Below, piece after piece: positions 40,401-51,666 of a DNA stretch of 64,000 nucleotides. Numbering within the stretch: position 1 is the first letter of the stretch; the number at the start of each line of letters is the position of its first letter. Source of the DNA: Caulochytrium protostelioides (lineage: Eukaryota > Chytridiomycota > Caulochytriomycetes > Caulochytriales > Caulochytriaceae); NCBI GenBank assembly GCA_003615045.1, contig ML014116.1:124001-188000 (forward strand). Direction: 5' to 3'. The notes beneath the pieces were generated by a model. The model was not told the DNA's origin, searched no databases, and worked only from the letters and a program-made list of their open reading frames with translations. A program made the translations under genes and the position numbers.

Positions 40401-43047
40401 TTTCGGCGGACCGCTCGTGCTGCCGCCGCGCACCGGCTACCGCCGGCGGAGCCGCGACAACCTGCTGGCCGACGACGACACGCGACCCGACTCGGCCGCG
40501 GGCCCGATGCCGTCCGCCGCGGCCGCGCCGCTGTTCCGTGCGGACACGGGGCGGGCGACGGGGGCGGGCCCCGTGGCGGCGGCGGCGGCGGCGGCGGCGA
40601 CGTCCTGGCCGCTGGGGCTGCCGTCGCGCGGCGCGAGCCGGTCGGACGACTCGCTGCTAATGGACGACCTCGATCTGGAGGGGCTCGTGACCGCCGGACT
40701 GCATCCCGCGGAGATCGGGTCGTCGCATCTGTCGCGACAGAACACGTCGGGCGGCCACGGCGGCGGCGGCGGCGGCGGCGGCGGGACCTTCAGCCCGTTC
40801 AGCGGCGGCTCGAGCGCCGGGATGAGCGACAGCGAGAGCGACGTGTTCGCTGAAGTCGCGGAGGACCTGGATTCGGATGTGGCCCTCGGCCATGTCGCCA
40901 CCAAGAAGGACTTCAACCGGCTGACGGCGCACGTGCTGGATCTCGTGACGCATCTCACGCCGCTTGTTAAGACGACCACCGCGCTCGCGGCCGTGGCGGC
41001 CGAGCCCGATGCATCGGCTGCCGTCCCCGCGACGCCCGCCACCGCCACCGCGGCGCCGGCGTCACTCTCGGCATCCGCGGCGGATGCGGCGACCGCGACC
41101 ACCACAATGGCGCTCCTCCCGGGAGGAGCGCCAGCGAGCGATGGACTGGATACCACCCTGGCGGCAGCGACGACCGCAGCACCGCGCCTGCGCACGGTGA
41201 CGGGCCCGAACGGAACGCCGCTGCCCCTGGACTTCCAAGCAACGTGCGGCGCGCTGGTCGACATTTTCACGACGACGCCCGAGACGCGGAAAGTGCTGAT
41301 CACGCACCACCAGGTGGTCGTGATCATGGAGCTGCTCGAGCAGACGCGAGAGCCGGCGCCGCTTACGTGGATCATGCGCGTGATCAACAGCGCGCTCACG
41401 GGCGACCAAGTGCTCATCGAGAACCTGTGCCTGCTGGGTGGGATCCCGGTCATTGTGAATCTGACCACGACGGACCGGCTGCTCGGCGACCGCGCGCTGC
41501 GCGTCGAGATCGCACACTTTGTCAAGGAAGTCTGCAGCACGAGCCCGCTCGGCCTGCAGATGTTCATCTCGTGCCGCGGGCTCACGATCGTCGCGAAGCT
41601 CATGCAGTCCACCCACTACAGCGACGTTCCCGGCGACAAGGCCATTCTGTACCATATGCTCGACTCGATGGGCGCGATGTTCCATTTCCAGGTCTCGACG
41701 CCCAAGAACGAGTTCTGCCGGCTGTATGCGAAGCTCGGGCTGCTGCCGTGTCTCGCCGAGCTGCTGCACGTGATGAACCACGACACGGACGAGCGCGCGC
41801 CGGCCTATGTCGCGAAGCTCGTCGAGCTGCTGGTGCTCTTCTCCCAGGCCGACGTCCACATCAAGGAGAAGCTCAGCGAGTATGAATGCGCGGCGACCCT
41901 CATGCAGGAGCTGCCCTACCTCAACGCCGCGCTGACGGTCAAGCTGGCCAAGTGCCTCAAAAACATCAGCATGACCAGCAGCACCCTCGACGCGCTGCAG
42001 CAGTGCCGCATGATCGAGCACTTCTGCCAGCTGCTCGCGGTGCGCGAGGGCGGCCCCCACTTTGGCGAGATTCAGAGCCACGTCATTAACGCCCTCTTCA
42101 ACCTCTGCCGCATCAACCGCTCCCGCCAGGAAGCTGCCGTCCGCGCCGGCATCGTCCCGCACCTCCAGCGCTTCGTCGCCAGCACGCACCCCATGCGCCA
42201 GTTCGCGCTGCCCATCCTCTGCGAGCTCGCGCATACCTCCGCCCGCACCCGCGAGTCCCTCGCGGCCGCCGGCGGCGTCGAGAGCTACCTCCAGCTGCTC
42301 GGCGACCAGTACTGGCAGGTCAACGCGCTCGAGGCGCTCGTGTTCTGGCTCGCCCAGGACCCGCTGCGCCTCGAGCCTGCCATGCTCGCCGAGCCTGCCC
42401 GTGCAGCGGGGCGCATCGCCGCCATGTTCGTCGCCGCCCGCGGCGCCAGCGTCCAGGGGCTCCTCGCCCCGCTTCAGCGCCTCCTCGCCCTCTCGCCGAC
42501 CCTCGCCGCCCGCGTCCTCACCTACCCCAAGTTCCTCATGCGTCTCCACGACCGCCTCGCCAACCCCAACGCCCTCGTCCGCGTCGGCCTTCTCAAGATG
42601 CTCACCACCGCGCCCATCTGGCCCTACCTCGTTCCGCACACGGCCGCCGCCGCCGCCGCCGCCGCCGCCGCGGCCCCCGTGCTGTCCGAGCGCCAGCGCC
42701 AGCACCTTGCGCTCGCGGTCCGCGCGCTGCAGCACCGCGTGCAAGCTCTTGCCGCCGACGACCCGTCCGTGCTGGTCCGCGAGATTGCCAAGCAGCTGTC
42801 GGCCGCCGCCGCCGCCGCTGAGAGCGCTGCGCGCCGCGGCGTCCATGGGGAGGCGGAGGCGGCCGCCGCCGGGGCGGCCACGGCCGGGGGCGAGAGTCCG
42901 AGCGGGAGCGGCCAGGACGACGGGTCGTCCCCGGTCCTGGTGGATCCGGAGACGGACGGCGAGCCCGGCGCGCGGTCGCTCTCGACGCCCTCGGCCACCG
43001 ACACGCCCGTGCTTGCGCGCGCGCCGTCAGCACCGCCACGCGAGTGA
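37435..43047 (+). CDS. sepH: Septation-initiation-network Ser/Thr kinase (Cdc7/SepH/MAP3K-epsilon type) with armadillo-like C-terminus
   Basis: The frame gives 1870 residues from the ATG at 37435. The kinase domain is residues 8-258: GSGAFG loop 16-21, K38 in VAVK, HRD 129-131, DFG 149-151, and APE 171-173 after AGSPYWM. The N-terminus [20 protein letters not shown] and the pairing with helical armadillo-like repeats (about residues 1260-1760) are characteristic of fungal Cdc7/SepH and plant MAP3K-epsilon. These act downstream of a small GTPase to trigger cytokinesis or septum formation. Between the two domains lies about 1000 residues of Ala/Ser/Pro-rich disorder with four acidic motifs of the form (D/E)-W/M-D-x-D-F and a PSAKA repeat. 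The Ala and Gly homopolymers are longer than I would expect for the family. An orthologue of the SIN kinase is very likely. Confidence 0.88.
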   Translation: MSGGRIGHFQLGNIIGSGAFGKVYQGLNIESGAVVAVKQIRTHDVPKAELKIIRAEITLLKELSHPNIVSYVGFENTKDSIYIMMEYCESGSLQSIVKKFGRIGEPLLSIYMAQTLEGLVFLHAQGVIHRDLKAGNILTTKSGQIKLADFGVATRSADASKTVAGSPYWMAPEVIELCGASTASDIWSVGCTAIELYQGEPPYFHLGVMPALFRMVSDERPPFPEGISASLADFLMECFQKDPNLRIAAKKLLKHPYITKQRKQLISSDVLADPFGSNPELHGSDDAFLTRQSSFVPVATAVAAAGLAAAPLTLPSTAVTAAVTATVSLSTTTGAASHGDDASINATLFAAGSSPPLPASVLGGGSPAATASTAATGALATAPPGGLTRGGTTLFTTSSKTDRVLMPSTSPTPLGRDRLPYTGMHLAAGLAGTMHHDRGLALDSDGGGGGGGGLGLMATAATTTTPATPAGAAMVISSAAAPVSAAGSAAAAATTAPLHQLGVPETEDEENWDADFTEDTQPSSSLFARVGRAAPGDGVLGLEPAAAALPIVPSQALALLDLQTTDLDGMDADFDEDAAEGSRLGRAMGVGAGAAIGSGGGGRHSTTSMAPTLPPSSLVPGPFGSESSLHPMPSPSAASSPSAAPRPRSLWRLGEPNIHASGSLASLVGLPTGTGTAATAAAGAGAGASLASLPPLSLSPSVRRNANPVVLDPDFDDRLEVQQLLTAPGATAPGVVVAAAAAREDDDEDDWSHDFDADVFSHALLPPMAVGVSAAAVAAALPAAPVAASPAVTRTASVAPAAAMSGAGAAPLEPSALAFVDPASGATAPSASAALGAPAATPPSSATTALVAAMDARALTVRAPSAQAPSAQAPSAKAPSAKAPSAKAPSAKAPSAKAPSANAPSAHAPSAKAPGLDMSRYMEAPHDTHDDFSDLVGDPFGAGGPRPAAVPAAPTPAAASHPRAAAAALSHAHVENADDEDIEAGFDGDFGGPLVLPPRTGYRRRSRDNLLADDDTRPDSAAGPMPSAAAAPLFRADTGRATGAGPVAAAAAAAATSWPLGLPSRGASRSDDSLLMDDLDLEGLVTAGLHPAEIGSSHLSRQNTSGGHGGGGGGGGGTFSPFSGGSSAGMSDSESDVFAEVAEDLDSDVALGHVATKKDFNRLTAHVLDLVTHLTPLVKTTTALAAVAAEPDASAAVPATPATATAAPASLSASAADAATATTTMALLPGGAPASDGLDTTLAAATTAAPRLRTVTGPNGTPLPLDFQATCGALVDIFTTTPETRKVLITHHQVVVIMELLEQTREPAPLTWIMRVINSALTGDQVLIENLCLLGGIPVIVNLTTTDRLLGDRALRVEIAHFVKEVCSTSPLGLQMFISCRGLTIVAKLMQSTHYSDVPGDKAILYHMLDSMGAMFHFQVSTPKNEFCRLYAKLGLLPCLAELLHVMNHDTDERAPAYVAKLVELLVLFSQADVHIKEKLSEYECAATLMQELPYLNAALTVKLAKCLKNISMTSSTLDALQQCRMIEHFCQLLAVREGGPHFGEIQSHVINALFNLCRINRSRQEAAVRAGIVPHLQRFVASTHPMRQFALPILCELAHTSARTRESLAAAGGVESYLQLLGDQYWQVNALEALVFWLAQDPLRLEPAMLAEPARAAGRIAAMFVAARGASVQGLLAPLQRLLALSPTLAARVLTYPKFLMRLHDRLANPNALVRVGLLKMLTTAPIWPYLVPHTAAAAAAAAAAAPVLSERQRQHLALAVRALQHRVQALAADDPSVLVREIAKQLSAAAAAAESAARRGVHGEAEAAAAGAATAGGESPSGSGQDDGSSPVLVDPETDGEPGARSLSTPSATDTPVLARAPSAPPRE
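40021..40170 (+). repeat. Ten tandem 15-bp units encoding APSAK/Q pentapeptides
   Basis: Ten in-frame copies of GCGCCGTCGGCCAAA-like units lie in the disordered linker of the kinase. The last three are the most diverged (N, H and K in the fifth position). Units 3-5 are identical, which suggests recent slippage. Confidence 0.9.
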
Positions 43048-43274
43048 GCCCTTCGCGACGGATGCTCGTTCTCATCCCTTTCCTGATGTAACATCATCAT
43101 ACCTCCAAAAAAAAATTATAAAAGACAAAAAACTAATAATAGGCACGAAGCATAGAGAGAGAGAGAGATGGAGAGAGAGAGGCAAAAAAAAGGCAGACAG
43201 AAAGCATTGCCGCACGAGGGGGGTCACGGCCATCGAAGCCGCGACGTACCATGATCCCTCGTCGCGGTTCGTGG

Positions 43275-44229
43275 TTAGTGGCTCGCCGACGGCGGAGGCA
43301 CTCGGGCGAGGTTGAGGCGCTCGCGCTCCTGCTGGATGACCTGGACCACGTGGTCGCGGCCGTGCTGGCTGGCGCGGCCGACGTCCGAGACAAAGACCTT
43401 GGCCTCGGCGCACGTGACCTTCTGCTGGAAGATCTCGCAGAGGTTTTCCATGATATCGGCGTCCGCAAACACGTCCTTGGCCTGCTCGGTCAGCATCCCG
43501 CAGATCGTGCGGTACTTGTCGGTGGGCCGCGGCACGACGAGGTGGTCGGCCGGCGTGACGGGGCCGTCGGGCGTGGTCATGCGCAGCGCATCCTGGAAAG
43601 ACAGGCGCGGCTTGCCGCTGCTGCTGCAGTTTTCGGGGTCCGAGGACGACGGCGACGGCAGCGAGAACGGCTGCGACGTCGACGACATCGACAACGACGG
43701 CGTCGCGGTGGACAGAGACGACCGCGACGATGCCACGGACGCTGCGTCGGTCGCCGACGCCGAGGCCGCCGCCGGCGGGGGCGGCGACGACGAGGACAGC
43801 GCCGACGCAAGCAGTGGGCAGAGGTGCGCGGTGGTCGGCGGCGGCGAGGACTGCGACGTCGCGGGCAAGCGCGACGTGAGACGGAAGGCATCGCCGAGGA
43901 AGGTCGGCGGCAGACCCGTGGCGCTCGGCGGCAGGTCGGCGGCGGCCGAGGTCGCAGCGACGGTGGGATGGTCGAGCATCGCGTGCGAGCCGAAGCCCAC
44001 GCCGAAGGGCATGCCGTACGGATACGCGGCGCTCGTGCCGGTCGCCGCCGTCGCGGTGGTGCCGGTCGCTGCGGCGAGGGCCGCGTGCTCGTCCGTGAAC
44101 GGCGAGCTGAACCCGAAATCGTAGGGCGTCGCGGCGGCCGACGACCCGCCGGAGGCCGAGCTCGAGGACGCATCGCTGGTCGCCGTCGCGAGGCTCGGCG
44201 TCGTGACATCGGTGCCTGATCCCGATGCC

Positions 44230-44260
<31 letters not shown>

Positions 44261-46298
44261 ACGTCGGGCCCGGCGCGTGAGAGGCGGCCAGGGACGGCGT
44301 CGCAGCGGCGGCTGAGGCCGCGGGGGCAGCGACGGCGGCGGCGGCGTCGACGGCGGGCACGACAGCGGCAGGCGCCGGCACGGCGGGGAGATGTGCGGAC
44401 GAGTGGAACAAGGGGATGGCGGCTGCCGCCGCCGCCGCGCTCAGGGCGCCTGTCTGCGGGGAGACCGGCGGCATGACCGCCGACGTCGGGAGCGTCGGGA
44501 GCGGGAAAGACGGCTGGCCAAAGAGGAGATCGGGCGTCGGCGTGGCGGTCCATGGCGGAGGCACGAGGCCGGCCAGCGGCCATGGCGCCTTCGCCATCGC
44601 CTGCACGTAGCCGGCGAGATCGTCGCCGACGCCGGACGGCACGGGCGCGGTCCCCGTCGGGACCAAGCCGCCTGCCGCCGCTGCCGCCGCCATCGCCGCA
44701 GAGGTCGCGGACGCCAGAGTCGACAGGGTCGGCGTCGCCGTGGTGGCGAGGCCCGACGTGGGCGGAAACACCAGCGAGGCCAGCAGCGGATCGCTAAAGA
44801 GACTATTTGTCGCGCCCGCGTGAGCGGCGACAGACGCGGCCTGGGTCTGGGCATGGGCGTGAGCGGAGTCGGCGGGGCCCATACCGGCCAATGGGAAGGG
44901 CGACATGGGCGTGAAGAGACTGGCGTAGTCGATGGCGGACGGGTCGAGCAGCGCGTCCATGCCCGCGACACCGCGGCCCGGCGCGTCGGCGCCGAGCGCC
45001 GTCAGCGGCGGCGTCATCCCCGTGTTGCCCGCCGAGACGGCCGCCATGGACGACGCCGTGGATATCGAGGAGGACGATGACGACGCCGACGTGGGCGGCG
45101 GCATGCCGGCGGCGTTCTTGGCGGCCGCGGCGGAGGCATGGGGCGCAAAGAGGGGCAGCAGGGTGTTGATGCCGGCTTCGAAGGCCGCGGGCGGGCCGCC
45201 GACGGCCCCGGGAGGACCGGCTTGGAGCGTCCGTGCCGCGCTGGCCAGGTACTGCGACAAGACGGACTGGTATGGATGCACATACGCATCGCCCATCACG
45301 CCAGGGACGGTCGAGGCGGCGGCGGCGGCGGCGGCGGCAGGCGCACTGGCATTCAAGGCCGCAGCCGGCGGCCCGGCGCCCGAGTTCAAGGGAGCGCCTG
45401 CGGCGTGCAGCGACTGGGAGGACACGTTGTGACGGAGGGATTGGCCGGAGCCCGAGGAGCGGCGTCGACGGCGGGGGAACGCGGCGCCGGCGGACCGGTC
45501 GTCGTGGTGGCCGCGGCGCACGCCATCCTCGGGCTCTGGCGAGGCGGCCATCCGGCGGCCGCCCACAAGGGCTGGGGCCGGCGCCGCACTCGCGTCGTGA
45601 TGCGCGCGGCTGCCGCCGTCGGCGCCACGAGCGCCGTCGGCGGCCGCGGCGGCGGTCGCAGCGCCACCACGCCCCGCCGCCGCAGCGTCGACATCAATGT
45701 CGGACGAGCCTGAGCCATGCGACTGCAGTGGGTGCTCTTGCTGCTGCCGCTGCTGCTCGAGCAGATCACGCAGCCGCTTGTTCTCGTTTTGGAGGTCGCC
45801 GATCTGGCTGTAGAGGGCGGCGTTGTCCTGGCGGAGGCGGACGTTGTGCGCCGCGGGCCCGCCCAGCGCCGCGAGGGCCTCGTCGTGCTGGGCGTAGAGC
45901 CGGATGCGCTGCTCGAGGTCTTGCGTATACTTGAGCCGGCGTTCGCGGAAAGCGCGCTGCGCCGCGCGGTTCTGGGCGATGCGCTTGCTGGCGGGAATGG
46001 TGGCGATGGGCTTGCGTCCCGGCTTGAGGCGGCGCGGCGCGGTGTCTGTGTCGGCCTCTGGTTTTATGGCCGTGCCATTCGGCAGATCCGACGCGAGCGA
46101 GGCAAAGAGGGGCTTTCCCCGATGCTGCGGCAGCATGGTGGTGATCCCACCATGCGCCATGGCGGCGGCGGCAGCGGCAGCAGCAGCAGCAGCAGCCGCG
46201 TGGGTGGTGGCAGAGGAAGACGACGACGACGACGACGAGGTCGACGGCGGCGAGGGCTGCGAGGCGGCCATCGCCATGCGCGGCGTCGTGACTGTCAT
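43275..46298 (-). CDS. YAP1: Yap1/Pap1-type bZIP transcription factor with C-terminal redox cysteine domain
   Basis: The frame gives 1007 residues from the ATG at 46298; the frame is open further to a GTG. The basic region AQNRAAQRAFRERR near residue 105 is the Yap/Pap1 signature (QNRAAQRAFR), followed by a leucine-zipper coiled coil to about 185. A long Ala/Ser-rich activation region follows. The C-terminus has three cysteines, C933, C954 and C963, in TICGMLTEQ, ENLCEIF and KVTCAEA. The spacing (21 and 9) is close to Yap1 C598, C620 and C629, and hydrophobic residues between them (ADIMENLCEIF) fit the Crm1 export signal that oxidation masks. This should be an oxidative-stress regulator of nuclear entry. 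A matching N-terminal cysteine cluster is not evident. It converges with the kinase gene across 227 bp. Confidence 0.85.
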
Positions 46299-47267
46299 CG
46301 TGGTCGCGGTCGTGGCCGTCGTCGTCAAGACCGTCAAGGGCGTGAGCGCCGCCGTCACGGACCGTGGAGGATGGGCGGGCCTCGGGGCGGGGCCTCGAAG
46401 CCTCGACGCGACGGCAGCGACCGCGGGCAGGCCGTCGTTGCCGACGACGAGACGGTCAGCGAGACCCGACACCGGGTGCCGTCCGCTCGCGGGAGCGACC
46501 GTTCACGCGGGCCTGAGGGATACGCAGTCCCCGCCGACGGCAGGCAGCCCAGCGGTCGAGGCGAGGCCAGCCGCGGCGTCGTCCGAACAGCCCCGCTCGG
46601 GGGGGGATTCGCCAATGGATGCTTCGTCAATCAGGGAATCGGCCAAGGACGTCAGAACGAATGAGGAACGGCGACGGCGACAGCACGAAGGGCTGGGGAG
46701 GGTCGGCCAGAGGACGGCGTGAAGGAGGTCGGTCTGAGGCCACGGAGAGCAACGAGCGAGCAGGCGAGGAGGCATGCCAGCCACGATGCGTCGACCGAAG
46801 CTCGGAGGCGAGGCACCCGATCTCGCGATACGATGCTTGCTCCTGGCGCTTCGCCCTGCGGGGGATCGGCGATCCGCCGCGACACGACACCGGCGCTCGT
46901 GGCCTGGGCTGGGAGCGAGGCCAGGCCAGGCAGGCGAGTGGCCTCCGGCAACGGCCCTAGGCTGGCTTGAGCAGCATCATGAAGGTCGGCCGACGCCGGG
47001 TGTTTGCGATGGCGATGGCCGGCACGCCGTCGCCACGTGCTGACCCGCCCACGTGCCTCGCGGCGCGCCAGCAGGTCCCCGGCGCCCACACCGCCGCGGC
47101 GGTCCGGTCCGGTCCGGTCCGGCGCACCGTCTTTCCCGGCGAGGCGTGCTACCGCCCTTCCGGCTCGGGACCGCCGCCGCCTGCTTCCACCGCCGCCTGC
47201 TTCCACGACCGCCCACCGGTGGTGTCCCGATGGGCGAGTATCGCCTGCCGTCCCGTGCGGCCGGTGG

Positions 47268-47300
47268 GTGGCGACGGCGGCGGCGGCGGCGGCGACGGCG

Positions 47301-47335
<35 letters not shown>

Positions 47336-47336
47336 C
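47268..47336. repeat. GGC/GAC trinucleotide microsatellite
   Basis: An almost uninterrupted run of GGC triplets with a few GAC variants in a noncoding position. Confidence 0.85.
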
Positions 47337-47929
47337 ATGGCGTCCAGCGCCTCGGCCGACGGCCGGCTCCACGTTCTCGGCGCTCCTGGTTCCTCGACCC
47401 ATTATCCACCATCCGCCATCCGCCATCCGCCATCCGGCCAACAGGGAGGCGCCTCGGCCAGCGTCCGTGCGGCGTCCCGCGCAAAAATGGAGCGGTCCGA
47501 GCCCTTGGAATTGCCCATCGCCGTCTCGACGGGCGACGGCCGCCGACGCCGCGCGTACCGCCGACGCGTACCGACAGCCGTCGACGTCGATGCGCAGCCG
47601 GCACCGTCCCCAAGAGACGCGGCAGGAGGGCCGGAGGGGGCTCCATGCCTCGTTGAACCCGCCTGGGACGGATACAGCGAGGCGCTGGAGGCCCTGCATG
47701 GCGTGGTATGGCGTGGCATGGCAGACCGGTCGCCACGCGGCGCTCCGACGGCCGCTCGAACGCAACACCGGGGTCCCAGGATGATGGCCATGTGTCCTTG
47801 TTGGTTACCGGTATCGCCACGAGACGGGGGGTCGCTCGCGTGCTCCTGGTCTGAAAGCAGACGCTCTCCCCGCGGCGCTGCCCGCGGGTGGACCCGTGCG
47901 CCATACCCAGTCTGGGAATCACCCGTAGT

Positions 47930-48400
47930 TAGAGAGAACATAATCAGAAATCCCACAACATCTACAATCATCGAGAATGGAGAGAGATCGGTATGTGATT
48001 TCCAAACCGAAATCTTCGGCGGCTCGGGCCCTAATCGCCGCTGCGTCGTAGCGGTGATCGCTATGGATGACCCAGGGGGGGTTCTTCATCCCCAGGGAGA
48101 ACACGGCCATCCCGTCGACAAGCCTGAAGGGGGACAATCCCGTGACTGGATGCCTTCGAACACATGCAACATGCGAAGACTGCCTGATCAAGAAACAGGC
48201 CCAGCGTCTGAGTGTGGCTGCGGCAGTACTTGGCCATCATCATCAGTCCCGAGGCGCCATGCCAGCGTTCCAATGCTCCATCCGTCCTGCGGTGGTCAGC
48301 ACTTGTCTTGAAATGCGTCACCTTGAGCAAGTCGCTCTAGCGCTTGACCATCCTGCTCATACCCAGACATCCGACCAGCACGTCATGGATCGGACAGGTC
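47930..48400 (-). mobile_element. Decayed Ty3/gypsy-type integrase fragment
   Basis: On the minus strand one frame gives SDLLKVTHF then SADHRRTDGALERW (48330-48259). A second frame gives VRRHPVTGLSPFRLVDGMAV (about 48160-48095). These match, in the right order, the integrase core start (D-x-L-x-K-x-x-HF), the STAYHPQTDGQTER motif and the HSSTGxSPFxLxxG motif of Ty3/gypsy elements. A large internal deletion, an in-frame stop and a frameshift separate them. No LTRs or RT domain were found nearby. Local GC is lower than the surroundings. Confidence 0.55.
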
Positions 48401-49537
48401 GTGACGATGCCTCCCAGCGGGCGCCCAGGTGTCCTTCACAGCGCTCCCACGCGTCCGCGGCGTGGCCATGCCTCACGAAGTGGGCGGGACGGCCGCATCG
48501 TCGCTGCGGCATGGGGTCGCATGCATCGTCGCTCAAGCATACTCGGCATCTCCGCTTCGCAGCCCGCGCTGCAGCGCGAGGCGCGTTTCTCTCTCTCTCT
48601 CATCACGGAGAGCAGCGCTCCTGCCACGGCCTGGCCGGTCCCATGAGACGGGCGACTGCCGCGTGCGCATCGCTCGAGCGCGCATTCCCTCGTCGTCTCG
48701 TAGACGTGCCAGGGCCAGCACGCGGCCGTGCCTTGCGTGCCGCGCGTGGCCACGGCCGGCGTGCTCGGCGCACTGCGGCGGATCACCGCGACCGGATCGC
48801 GGGTCGTGGCCCAGACGGGCGGAGCAGCCGCCCGCTGCCAGCCCCGACGCCGACCGCGGCCCGCACGGCCTCCCAAGTGGCGCTGCAGGGGATGTCTTGC
48901 GATGGGGCGATGGGGAGGACGAGCCCGGCGAGGCGCGATACCACCGCTCGTCCGCTCGCCTACAAGCGGCCTCTCGCAATACGAGCGACGTGCGCGGCCA
49001 GTGTCCGCGATGCCGGTCGGCGTCTCGCCAGGCGTCGTCGTCGCGGTCGGCTACGCGTTCTTCTGCAGCGTGGGCTGCAGCGTTGGCCTCAACTGCCTAC
49101 GCCGCCGACCCGGTCGATGCTTGCGCAACGTGTGGCCTCGCAGACCCTCCGACGCGCCGATATCCCGCGACCACCCACGCCGGCTCAGCTGCTGAACGGT
49201 AGCACGACCCTCACCTCACACACCCCCTGCATTGCCGACGGCGCCATTCTCTCCGCCGCCGCCGCCGCTGTCGCCGCGATCTGTGACGGGTTCCCGAAGC
49301 CGGTCTCTGTCGCGTGCGCGCGCGTCAGCCTTGCTGTGCGGCTGTGCGGCTGTGCGGCTGCGCCTGCCGTCCTGCGGGCGGGGGAGGTCTCGCCGTTCGG
49401 AAGCCAACCAACCGACTCCCGCGCGTGACTCGACCCGTCGTCGCGACGGCTTGACCAGCGTTTTTTGTTTTTCATCATCGACGTTTCTTGGGTGATTCTT
49501 CAACGGTGCCATCAGCCCGCGCGGCCGTGAGCAAGCG

Positions 49538-51628
49538 ATGCCGGTGGAGGATGAGGAGCTGCTGGCCTTGATGGCCAGCAAGCCTGCGCGGCACGCGGGC
49601 AAGCGGCGCCGCAGCGCCCACCGCGGCGGCGGCGCGCTGTCCTCGGACGAGGACGACGAGGACCACGGCCGCGGACACGCCCACCGCCGGCGGCACGATG
49701 CGGCCGCCGACGTCGACCCGGCGTTGGCGCAGGAGCTCGCCGAAGTCGACCGCTGGGGTCCTGACGGATGGGGCGACGCCGCGGAGCGCGCGCGGCTTGA
49801 GGCGCTGCCCGAAATCGAGCGCGAAGCCATTCTCGGCGAGCGCGCGGAGCTCCGCCAGCAAGTCGTCGAGCGCATGGAGATGATGGCCAAGATTAACCGC
49901 GCGAAGCGCGAGCAGCAGGAACAGCTGCTGCACCAGCAGCAGCTGCAGCAGCACGGCAAGCCGAAGCGCAGCCGCGGCGCAGACGCCGGCAGCGACAGCG
50001 ACGATTTCGGCGGCAGCGACCGCGACGACGACGACAACGACGACGACGATGACGATGCCCTGGAGCGCCGCCGCAGCGCGCGCCGCGATCCGGGCGTGAC
50101 CACCAAGACCTCGCGCAAAGAGAAGCTCGACAAACTCCGACGCCGGAAGGAGCGGAAGGAGCGCGGCCGCGAGAGCCTGTCGGCGTCGTCGAGCGGCGAC
50201 GACGACCACGACGACGACGGCGGCGCGTATGGCGCCGGCGACGACGACCTCGACGACGACGCGGACCGCGCGGCCGCCGACCGCCGCCGCCGCGCGCGCG
50301 CCTCCAAGCGCCACCATGTGGACTACTCGGACGACGAGGACGACCGCGCGCTCGCGGGCCGCGCTCAGGGTCTCGAGGACGACGACGACCTCGACGACGG
50401 CCGTGGCGGCCGCGTGCTGGGCGGCCGGAGCGGCGCCGGCCACGGGCCTAGCGGCGAGCCGGCGACGTACGAGATGATCCGGCCGATGCAAGTGACGCGC
50501 AGCGAGCTGGAGAAGTGGTGCCACTGGTCGAATTTCCGCGCGACGGTCGTCGGTGCGCTGGCCCGGCTGGGCATCGGGGTGGACCCCGAAACGAAGCAGA
50601 ACGTCTACCGTGTGGTGCAGATCCTCTCGGTGCAGCCATACCACCGCTCGTACCGGCTGGGCCGCACGCAGACGGATCTGGCGCTGCTGCTCGGCCACGG
50701 CAAAGCCGAGAAGCAGTTCCTCATGGACCTGCTCTCGGACGGCCCGATCACAGACCTCGAGTGGAGCCGGTATGACGCGACCGTCAAGGCAGAAGGGTTG
50801 CCGCCGGTGACGCAGGCGGCGTGTGCGGCCAAGGTGCGGGCGCTCAAAGCGATGCGCGCGCACGTGCTCACGGACGACGAGATCACCCAGATCCTGCAGC
50901 GCAAGCAGGCGCTGACGGGGATCACGACGTACAACCCGGCGGCGGAGCTGTCGGCGAAGCGGAACGAGCTGGTCGCGCTGCAGCAGCAGCGGTCGCCGGA
51001 CCCGGCGGCGATCGCGGCGCTGCAGGCCGACGTCGATGCGCTGCAGTCGCGGATCCGCGCGCAGACGCAGGCGCTCAACGACGGCCCGCGGTCGCAGCTG
51101 GCGGCGCTCGCGGAACTGAACGCGCGCAACCGCCGCTCGAACCTGACCGAAGGCCGCGAGGCCGAGCGCCGCGCCGCCGCGGAGCGCAAGGCGAAGGGCG
51201 CCGGCACGTACGACCCGTTCGCCCGCGTCCGTACGCTGCCGCGCCACGTGATCACGCAGGAGGATGTCGCCGTCATGGAGGAGCAGGCGGCGCTCACGGC
51301 GTCCGCGACGCCCGCTGGCTCGGCCTCGCGCCGCGCCTCGACCGACGGCCCGCTCGGCCTGGCGCCCGTCGAGGATCTCAACGCCCGCGCTCTCGACAAG
51401 GTGAAGAACAACTTTGGCCTGCTCGACCGCCACGCGCGCTGGTGGACCAGCGTCCACCGCCAGGGCAAGAAGGGCAAGCCGCCGGTCGAGGAGCGCCGCG
51501 CCGCGCTGCTGGCGCGCTCCTATACGGCCTCGGACGGCGAGGACGAGCTGATTGGTGCCGTCGACCTCAGCAGCGTCCGCGCCGCCGTCGCCGCGGCCGC
51601 CGACGCCGCGGCCACCATCGCCGTCTGA
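49538..51628 (+). CDS. RTF1: Paf1-complex subunit Rtf1 (Plus3 domain protein)
   Basis: The frame gives 696 residues from the ATG at 49538. The N-terminal acidic region includes RWGPDGWGDAAERARLEALP around residues 68-90, matching the histone-modification domain that promotes H2B ubiquitination through Rad6/Bre1. Acidic and RKER-rich stretches follow. The Plus3 domain spans about residues 310-445: VTRSELEKWCHW, FRATVVGALARLGIG, YRVVQILSVQ, SYRLGRTQTDLALLLGHGK. It binds phosphorylated Spt5 during RNA polymerase II elongation. Next come a helical segment (TDDEITQILQRKQAL, a coiled coil) and NARNRRSNLTEGREAE, in the same order as human and yeast Rtf1. A CCG microsatellite lies directly after the stop codon. 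Confidence 0.9.
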   Translation: MPVEDEELLALMASKPARHAGKRRRSAHRGGGALSSDEDDEDHGRGHAHRRRHDAAADVDPALAQELAEVDRWGPDGWGDAAERARLEALPEIEREAILGERAELRQQVVERMEMMAKINRAKREQQEQLLHQQQLQQHGKPKRSRGADAGSDSDDFGGSDRDDDDNDDDDDDALERRRSARRDPGVTTKTSRKEKLDKLRRRKERKERGRESLSASSSGDDDHDDDGGAYGAGDDDLDDDADRAAADRRRRARASKRHHVDYSDDEDDRALAGRAQGLEDDDDLDDGRGGRVLGGRSGAGHGPSGEPATYEMIRPMQVTRSELEKWCHWSNFRATVVGALARLGIGVDPETKQNVYRVVQILSVQPYHRSYRLGRTQTDLALLLGHGKAEKQFLMDLLSDGPITDLEWSRYDATVKAEGLPPVTQAACAAKVRALKAMRAHVLTDDEITQILQRKQALTGITTYNPAAELSAKRNELVALQQQRSPDPAAIAALQADVDALQSRIRAQTQALNDGPRSQLAALAELNARNRRSNLTEGREAERRAAAERKAKGAGTYDPFARVRTLPRHVITQEDVAVMEEQAALTASATPAGSASRRASTDGPLGLAPVEDLNARALDKVKNNFGLLDRHARWWTSVHRQGKKGKPPVEERRAALLARSYTASDGEDELIGAVDLSSVRAAVAAAADAAATIAV

Positions 51629-51629
51629 T

Positions 51630-51666
<37 letters not shown>

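Larger units (their letters stand above)
46299..49537. other. Gene-poor intergenic region (3.2 kb)
   Basis: It lies between the divergent bZIP and Rtf1 genes. No intact gene is supported. It contains a GGC-rich microsatellite (about 47268-47336), a short CCATCCG repeat near 47408-47436, a decayed retrotransposon piece near 48.2 kb (listed), and CT-rich DNA at 48590-48603. The open frames are Arg/Ala-rich artefacts. Confidence 0.5.

Noticed and set aside
41062-42846. 594-codon minus-strand frame within the kinase gene
   Set aside because: It lies entirely antisense to the armadillo-like region and has no domain character; base-composition shadow.
48010-48075. VIHSDHRYDAAAIRA segment resembling the HSDxGSQY motif of bacterial IS3 transposases
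   Set aside because: The adjacent, better matches (HRRTDGALER and HPVTGLSPF) fit Ty3/gypsy integrase order; the IS3-like look is a single short coincidence.
47004-48311. 435-codon plus-strand frame in the intergenic desert
   Set aside because: Crosses a GGC microsatellite and an antisense integrase relic; composition is not protein-like.
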